The notes below the pieces were generated by a model, which did no database searches, was not told where the DNA came from, and worked only from the letters and a program-made list of their open reading frames with translations. From Tenebrio molitor (Eukaryota; Arthropoda; Insecta; Coleoptera; Tenebrionidae), in NCBI RefSeq assembly GCF_963966145.1, contig NC_091049.1:7750001-7814000 (forward strand): 64,000 bases of DNA. Direction: 5' to 3'. Both the position numbers and the translations under genes were made by a program. Shown here one piece after another: positions 57,951-64,000 of this stretch. How positions within the stretch are numbered: position 1 is the first letter of the stretch; the number at the start of each line of letters is the position of its first letter.

Positions 57951-58710
57951 TTAAGGAGCAGCTATTGCAGTGGCGGCTCGTGACCAAATTGAAAGGGAGG
58001 GCACACTTGGATCAATTCGGATTGTACCCAATACTTTTTTATTGCTGTCTATATCCATGTCAGTGCCAGTGAACACGGTGTTTTTAGATTGATCTACGTG
58101 TAATTTTAAAATATCGTCAATTTCGGCAATTAAATTTATCAATCCTCGAAAAATGCCTGGGTTATTGCTCTCAACCCCTTCATCATGTCCACGTAATGCT
58201 AACTCAAATGCCCCGCAAAATTTTATCGCGTCAATAAGTTTTCTTAAAATATATCGATTTTGTTTCACTCCCCCTCAGCTGGTTACGGAGGTCCGTGTTG
58301 CCCAAAATTCCAAACTCGACTGAATAAAATAAATGTTTTTGGCTTATTGCATGCTTTTTAACTTTTTGGCCCAAATGTTTTAAATCTGTAACACCGGTCT
58401 GAACCCAGGCAGGATCGCAATCAGCGGATCCCATTACCAAACACACGAAACAATAAAATGAGTTACTTACTCGTACATCGCAAGCACATAACCAACTAGC
58501 ATTATTGTACATACTTCTGTTAAAATTTCTTACCACAATTTTACCCTTGATCAAATTTTGTTTACAAATTTTCAGGTTTGGACGAGGTGGACCCAACTGT
58601 TTAATTTCTTTCCGCTCTTCAAATCCATGTCCAACGGCGGTTTTTAAATTTTTAATTGATTGAACGGAATTCATGATAATATTCGTAAATAGCACGACTG
58701 CGTAGAGCAC
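57951..58710 (-). pseudogene. hAT transposase N-terminal fragment (ZMYM1/DUF4371-like)
   Basis: The first frame (58710-58231) has WLCACDVRVSNSFYCFVC and TGVTDLKHLGQKVKKHAISQ, a TTF-type zinc finger. A frameshift near 58250 leads to a second frame (from 58268) with KQNRYILRKLIDAIKFCGAF and ELALRGHDE, as in ZMYM1-like hAT proteins. Similarity stops at about 58070. The catalytic C-terminal domain is absent. Parts of hAT proteins of this type are also domesticated in animals, but this copy is broken. Confidence 0.7.
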
Positions 58711-60040
58711 GACTGAAACCTAATGTTACTATTAATGCAGAATGAAAGCAGAAAATAAAAGCGCTAAACACACGTTTGATTAAGAATTAGACGACATATG
58801 CGAACTTGCATATCAGTTGAAATCTCGTTGATCTCGTTAAAATTTGAAATTCATAACTTCGGATGCAATCGAGCTAAAAACAATTCAACGTTCGATGAAG
58901 TCCGGTAAATTATGTGTTCTTATTCGCTGTGGGCAAAATCGCCCTTGCCCACAAAGATGGGCATCGGCGTCATAGGAATTTTTTAACATGATGTTCTCGG
59001 AGAACTTGTAGAAGCGTCGTACGTCGTAGGGGAAAATAAACGAAGCGGGGCAAGCTAGTGCTGGGCGTATGTGAGTTGGACCACGTTACCTGTGTTTTCT
59101 AAGTATTCTGAAGGGTATGGGATTAAGTGCATATACGGGTTGGACCACGCTACCTGACTTATCTAATTACCCAGGGGATCGGATTTTACCTGTTGGTTCT
59201 GGACAAGATACAACAATTTCACCAGAAAAGTTAATCTGGTTGAAATTTACAAGATACACATTCTATAAAATCGAATTTAGTAATAACATTATGTACATAA
59301 CAAGCAGCAATTTTAGTGTTTACTAATTTTTGCTTCTCAGCTATGTCTTTACGTACTTTTTTTACAAAACGGTTAGCAGTGTGTATTTTAATATAAACCT
59401 CACACTGGAAATCTTTTAACACAGATAGGAATTGAAATATATTTGGATGAGTGTTATAAAAGCATTCATTAAATTTCGAATGAAATGATTGGCATATCTA
59501 ATACAAAACTAAATAAAATCAGTCATTGCTTCTACATTTAAATATGTCAACGTCCCACTACTTATTTTTTCAACCTCCAAGCTAATAGAGTGAATTTGAT
59601 CTCTTTGGCCCCCCGTCAGTACCTGGAAAATCTTAATCCCTTTGGTAGCGGTCGGTGGCCGAACTCGACCATCAGATTAACACAAATTTGGGATCGTGGT
59701 CGAACACGGTGACTCCCCTAGTGCTTGCCTACGCCGCGAGGCGCTTTTGTAACGCAAGATCCAAATGACGCTGAGCGGCGCGCAAAATACAAAATGCACC
59801 CATTGTCACATTACAAAGGCGATTCGAACTTATTACAATTTAAATATTTGAATAGACTATATAACGATTTTTATATTTATTGTCATCCTTATTTTACAAT
59901 TTGTTTTGGGGGGGCATTGCCCATCTGCCCCTCCTGTACCAGCCTGTACTGAGCTATTGTATAGTTGTATGGATGTAAATGCATGTTCTCCTCTAACAAC
60001 TTTCTGGCATGTAAGTACTGCAATTTGATGAGACAGTCTA
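58711..60040. other. Spacer, no gene recognised
   Basis: Frames at 59117-59326 and elsewhere have no known family. A repeated phrase GGGTTGGACCACGCTACCTG / GAGTTGGACCACGTTACCTG occurs at 59074 and 59139. A GC-richer stretch is at 59635-59790. Confidence 0.4.
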
Positions 60041-61278
60041 AAGTCTATTTTTTCCTGGTAGGCGCGTGCGTGCGCATCTCCGAAAGGTAGAATCACATAG
60101 CTAAGATTTTTAGCAGGATGCAGGAATTGTTAGTATTTTTGGTTGCATATTATCTAAGGGGTCAGTATTTGTGGTTGCACATTAAAACTCATGTTCATGA
60201 TTTAATTTTTGTATAATTTGTAAAATGTAAACAAAAAAGTTTATGAATAAACTCGTGGAAAAATTGATAACAAATATTAAATGTACATTTTTTATTTTTA
60301 TTTAATACATACAGGAGTTAAATTGGGTACAAAACAACTCCATACTTTTGGATTCAATCGTTAATTTCACATAAAATAAAATAAAATAATCATCACCGCA
60401 CTTTTCACCTAAAAATAATTACAGTGACATCGACAAAAATTGACAGTTCACATGAAAGCGGCAAAAATTTCATAACATGGACATGGCCTGCTTCGACTAC
60501 AATCATTTATAATAACCATGTATCTTGCAAGAGAAAAGGAAAAGGCTTAATTTACACAGCATCGATTGTAGGAATTCTGTTTGCAGAGAAAAATGAGTGC
60601 ACTGTTTTTCGAATGAAATATTTTTGATGTTCATCCAATTGAATCATACATTTCCTATCAGGTTTCTTCGGTGCCTGTAATTGCCCACACTTCATTTCTT
60701 CCGCCAAGTATCGTTGAATGGTTCTAAATCCACAACCTTCAACACAAAGTAATTAAGCTGTGATACAACAAAAAAAAAATCAGAAAACAATACCAGTATA
60801 ATTTGCAGTTTTTTCCATTTGAGCCGTCTTGGTTAACTCGGCAAAAACCTTGGAGATCCCACGAAATACTTTAACGATCATTTCTTTCTCGGGTTGTGAG
60901 AAATTTGCTATAAATATGCATTAATAAAAAACTGTTACTTGCTGTTAGCATAAATCCAACTTACGCCGTTGATTTGGTGATCGAAATTGAGACATCTTGT
61001 TGACATATAAGAACTTCTTAACCTCTAAGAACTGTTTTTTTAATAAATAAATGGACACAACACAAAACAAACAAAAAACACACACAAATGAAAATTAAGA
61101 CACGATGAAACAAAAATGGCAGCTTGGACCTGATTCCCTGATTGACAGTACAGAACACTGCAATATTGCACATTTCTCTGGTGTAAGTAGAAAAATAAAG
61201 GAGCCAATAGGAAAGTCGCATTTCGTTGCAGGATTTTGTAAATGCGCACGCACGCGCCTACCAGGAAAAAATAGACTA
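60041..61278 (-). mobile_element. TIR element (1.24 kb) with remnants of a spliced transposase
   Basis: Ends pair over about 35 bp (AGTCTATTTTTTCCTGGTAG, then GCGCGTGCGTGCGCAT), with TA on both outer sides. Minus-strand exons of a transposase N-terminus are inside; the catalytic part is deleted. Confidence 0.75.
60559..60995 (-). pseudogene. Transposase N-terminal exons, C-terminus lost
   Basis: Three exons join in phase: 60995-60965 (MSQFRSPNQR), 60907-60794 (QPEKEMIVKVFRGISKVFAEL), and from 60736 (CGFRTIQRYLAEEMKCGQL, then HSFFSANRIPTIDAV). The first two introns have GT-AG ends. Such proteins carry an N-terminal helix-turn-helix pair and a later DDE domain (IS630/Tc1-like). The DDE part is missing, with a stop soon after the third exon. 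This is an internally deleted element. Confidence 0.5.
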
Positions 61279-62602
61279 TAGTAGGTAAGTTCTCGGATGT
61301 GCTTCTAAATGATCTCGTATATTTTCAACTACATTTTCCATCACCTTGGGACGACCTGACTATTTCCCCTTTTCAACACTACCGGTAGTAACAAAACGAT
61401 TAAAAATTCGATGTATGTATGTGAGCTGTGAGGCACTTTTCTAAAACATTTTGGTGCAGGTACTTAGCTAACAATTCTTCTTTGCAAGCTTGAACGCTGT
61501 ATGTTCATTCCTCATCTCTTTTAACACAGTTGCAGTAATAAGACATCATAAGAAACTTATTTTGTTCAAGTGTGAAGACTATTTTAGCAATTACTTCTAA
61601 ACTATTTGTGAGGTTATAAAATTATTCTGATTTTCAATATAAAAACAGATACCTAAAGACAATACCTTTGTAACACCACCGGAAGTTATCTAGCTTTGAA
61701 AAAAGTTTTTTTAAACAATAAGCAGACCGCAAGAAACAATAAAACAGGGATTCGAAGCGTAAATGAGGTTAAGTTGATTTCGTGTTGACAGCCTGTGAAT
61801 ATATTTGACAATTTGGCGGTTAGTAGTTGACGAATTTGAAGGGGTTGGCAAATTTAAATTCCAGAGCCCTCTGCGATCCCACATTCTTTTATAGACAGTC
61901 TGTATAATGAATAAAAAATTACCAGATTCTACCTAATATTTTATACCTGGGCTTGGACGTAGGCCCTTTAATTCTGCATACGAATTCCTCTCAAGGTAAA
62001 AATTACTAAAAATGTACCTCAAATTCTAGACCCGAATTCTCGTCAGAAAAAAAATCTCCGATATTGAAAGCACTATTAGGAAAGCAAGATTCAATGATGA
62101 ATCTGTTATGTTCTGAAAGAAAAACCATTTTTGCGTTAAAATTTGGTTAATAGTGACAGTTGTTTGGCGTTTATTAGCAAAGATACGAAAAATCTGACAC
62201 TGTCAAACTCACAGCCGCCCCTTATCTAAGTGCATAATTGTTGATCACACGGTATTTGTAACTGTATAATGTTTGAAACATTTTTTTTAATCCACGTAAT
62301 GGTAAACAACAATGGTACCTGACGACGGCTAAAGAGGTAGGTAAGTAAGGGATGAAGCGCACTTTTACCCTTGACGGGAATTCTTATATTACTTTATGAT
62401 AAGAAATAAGTCAGACGGGAATTCGAGTGCGCCCAATTTGCACGAGTAGCAAGGGCAATGCAGCATGCCATGGGGATTCGGGAGGGCCTTACTGAAAAAT
62501 AAACATATTCATAGCGGAAGTGAAGGTCAGATCACGACAAAAATAAAAATTTCCATTTATTTGTTACTCGTTCACATTTTTGACGTAGCTAATGCACTTT
62601 TC
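61279..62602. other. Spacer up to the 3' flank of FAR copy E
   Basis: No gene recognised. From about 62500 the sequence matches the 3' flank of copy D, including the conserved TATGAATATGTTTATTTTTC on the minus strand. Confidence 0.45.
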
Positions 62603-64000
62603 CTAAAAATTTTCATACAAGGAACTCGCAACAAACATCAGGAACTTGTAGAGCAAGTACCAGAACAACGCAACAACTGCATAATGAACAACAAACATGA
62701 TTTTAAGTTTCTTCTTTCCTTTAGGAATCGTGTCTAGTGTTTCTTTAAGTAAGTACATTCTAGCACCTAAGATACTACCTCGACTGTATTTGACCCAATC
62801 TGTATCTTCCATACTAAACTTGAACATTTTCTTATCTTCATTTCCCATCTGGTCCCACAATTCCAAAACATTATCCTGCTCGAAGGACCAACTGCGCATC
62901 GAGAAATACGAGATCAAGTCCATCATCTTGTTCAGTCGCCGATAATTCTTGACAGCGCTGAAAAAAAGAATTGTCAAACGAAAGACAACTTCTAACAGTT
63001 ACAAAATACATCGTTGCCCTTCCCACACAGATGAGGACGAAATCGGCAAAATACGCCACCATTGTGTGCAAGAAAAATACACAAATCTTGTGCCAGAGTT
63101 GATTCTCTCTCAATTTGAAACAAAAGAACCACACGATTTTTTCCGTCGGGAACTCCCAACACGGCGTTTCAACAATTTCCATGAATCTCCCTGAAAACAA
63201 TTGTGTATGCGTTTCGACAGTTCAAACAAAGTAGTACCCCAAGTAATCATGTTTTTGTTGTGACCGGTGTAGTTGTATATTGTGGTGGTACCGGATCGAT
63301 GCGCCTTCCACGCAGCTGCCAAGATGCAATTCGCAACGTAATCAACTGGTACTAACGGAGCTCGATTGTTCTTTTTGGCATGCATACTTCGCAAGATTCC
63401 CAAAGCTGCGGTTAGTGCTATTCCAATCACCCCGTACAGATTGTCAACCCACCCAGGTACCGGTTCTTCGATAGTACTGGTCACTAGAACAAATGGGTAC
63501 CAAATTTTGGGAGTGGTGGGGTTGAAAATTACCGATAGCTGGACGCACTATCGCTTTTGGTACTTGGAGACAGGTCTTCACCAAGTCTTCGGTGATGCAT
63601 TTGGTGTAAATGTAGGTGTTCGGGTACTCGCCTAGCAATCTAGAAAGTTGGAATTGAAAGAAGTGTGACAGTTTGCATGGCTAGAACCGACTTGGGTGTA
63701 ATCGCTTGGAGAGTGTTGTCGTCGAGATCGTCCACCAAAGCCAACAAATTCTCAGATTTCATTGGTGGAGCGTAGAAGCGCTCCTCGATGTGCGAGTGGA
63801 CACAATTGGAAAATGCGGTCGAAACGTGTACAAAAACCTTGAATTGGTACTACAAAATAGTTGAAGCGTTTTCGAACTTACCTTCAAATTTTGCATCTGT
63901 TTTGCCAACTCCAAGACATCCCTAGTTGCTCTGACATTGTGAGAAGCTGCTTTGAGAGTCTGATCGAACTTGACGTTAGCTGCGGCGTGGATGACACAAG
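62603..64000 (-). CDS. Fatty acyl-CoA reductase copy E (5' end outside window)
   Basis: Exons on the minus strand: exon 2 from beyond 64000 to 63882, then 63837-63692, 63639-63533, 63483-63238, 63190-63010, 62957-62603. Lengths match the intact copies, with no stops or shifts. Missing from the window are exon 1 and the first 121 nt of exon 2, so the Rossmann TGGTGFLG motif is not seen. The YIYTK active site, STIEEPVPGW and the FAR C-terminal domain with hydrophobic tail are present. AATAAA on the minus strand is at about 62560. Closest to copy D. Probably functional. Confidence 0.85.

Noticed and set aside
1..64000. CRISPR array, bacterial operon or prophage
   Set aside because: Tandem repeats here are satellites or MITE parts without spacers; introns and element types are eukaryotic.

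Overview
The window is animal nuclear DNA, almost certainly from an insect and possibly a beetle (the order is an inference). The evidence is AT-rich sequence, genes with 45-55 nt GT-AG introns, and insect-type transposable elements (BEL/Pao LTR element, two kinds of LINE, Tc1/mariner, PIF/Harbinger, hAT, a Crypton-type recombinase and a tRNA-derived SINE). There are no bacterial operons, CRISPR arrays or rRNA genes.

The host content is a tandem cluster of fatty acyl-CoA reductase (FAR) genes. All copies share a seven-exon plan and a predicted 490-residue product. Copies at 25349-27112 (+), 37457-39220 (+) and 45886-47650 (-) are intact as spliced. A fourth at 62603-64000 (-) is intact as far as the window edge. 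The copy at 5871-7539 (+) is broken by two deletions, 23391-24312 is a decayed copy with two MITEs in it, and 27560-27690 is a remnant of an exon 1. The genes convert fatty acyl-CoA to fatty alcohol, for waxes, cuticular lipids or pheromone precursors. A conserved block holding an AGGTCA half-site lies about 85-130 bp upstream of four of the start codons.

Around these genes the sequence is nested mobile DNA. 1-5000: a BEL/Pao element inserted in an R4/Dong-like LINE that also carries two MITEs. 7659-14631: a TIR element containing a LINE with an endonuclease/RT ORF, itself interrupted by a multiply nested foldback element. 14774-18720: MITEs, a mariner-like remnant and degenerate tandem repeats. 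18749-22878: a restriction-like-endonuclease LINE with a nearly complete ORF lying at the apex of a 0.3 kb-armed inverted repeat. 27700-36600: strand-skewed DNA, a 121-bp satellite, a SINE with a perfect 13-bp target duplication, a mariner fragment, a spliced Crypton-like gene and a TIR-flanked segment with lipase-like coding sequence. 40317-44032: a mariner inside a larger TIR element. 47881-54495: a Harbinger transposase split into three by two insertions. 54501-61278: an LTR-like piece, a Harbinger-type MITE, a hAT fragment and a deleted transposon retaining spliced transposase exons.

No coherent new multi-gene system is visible. The more unusual features are the FAR array with its shared upstream block, two LINEs lying inside palindromic DNA transposons, a family of hairpins with GC-rich loops, and the possible gene capture at 36.2 kb.
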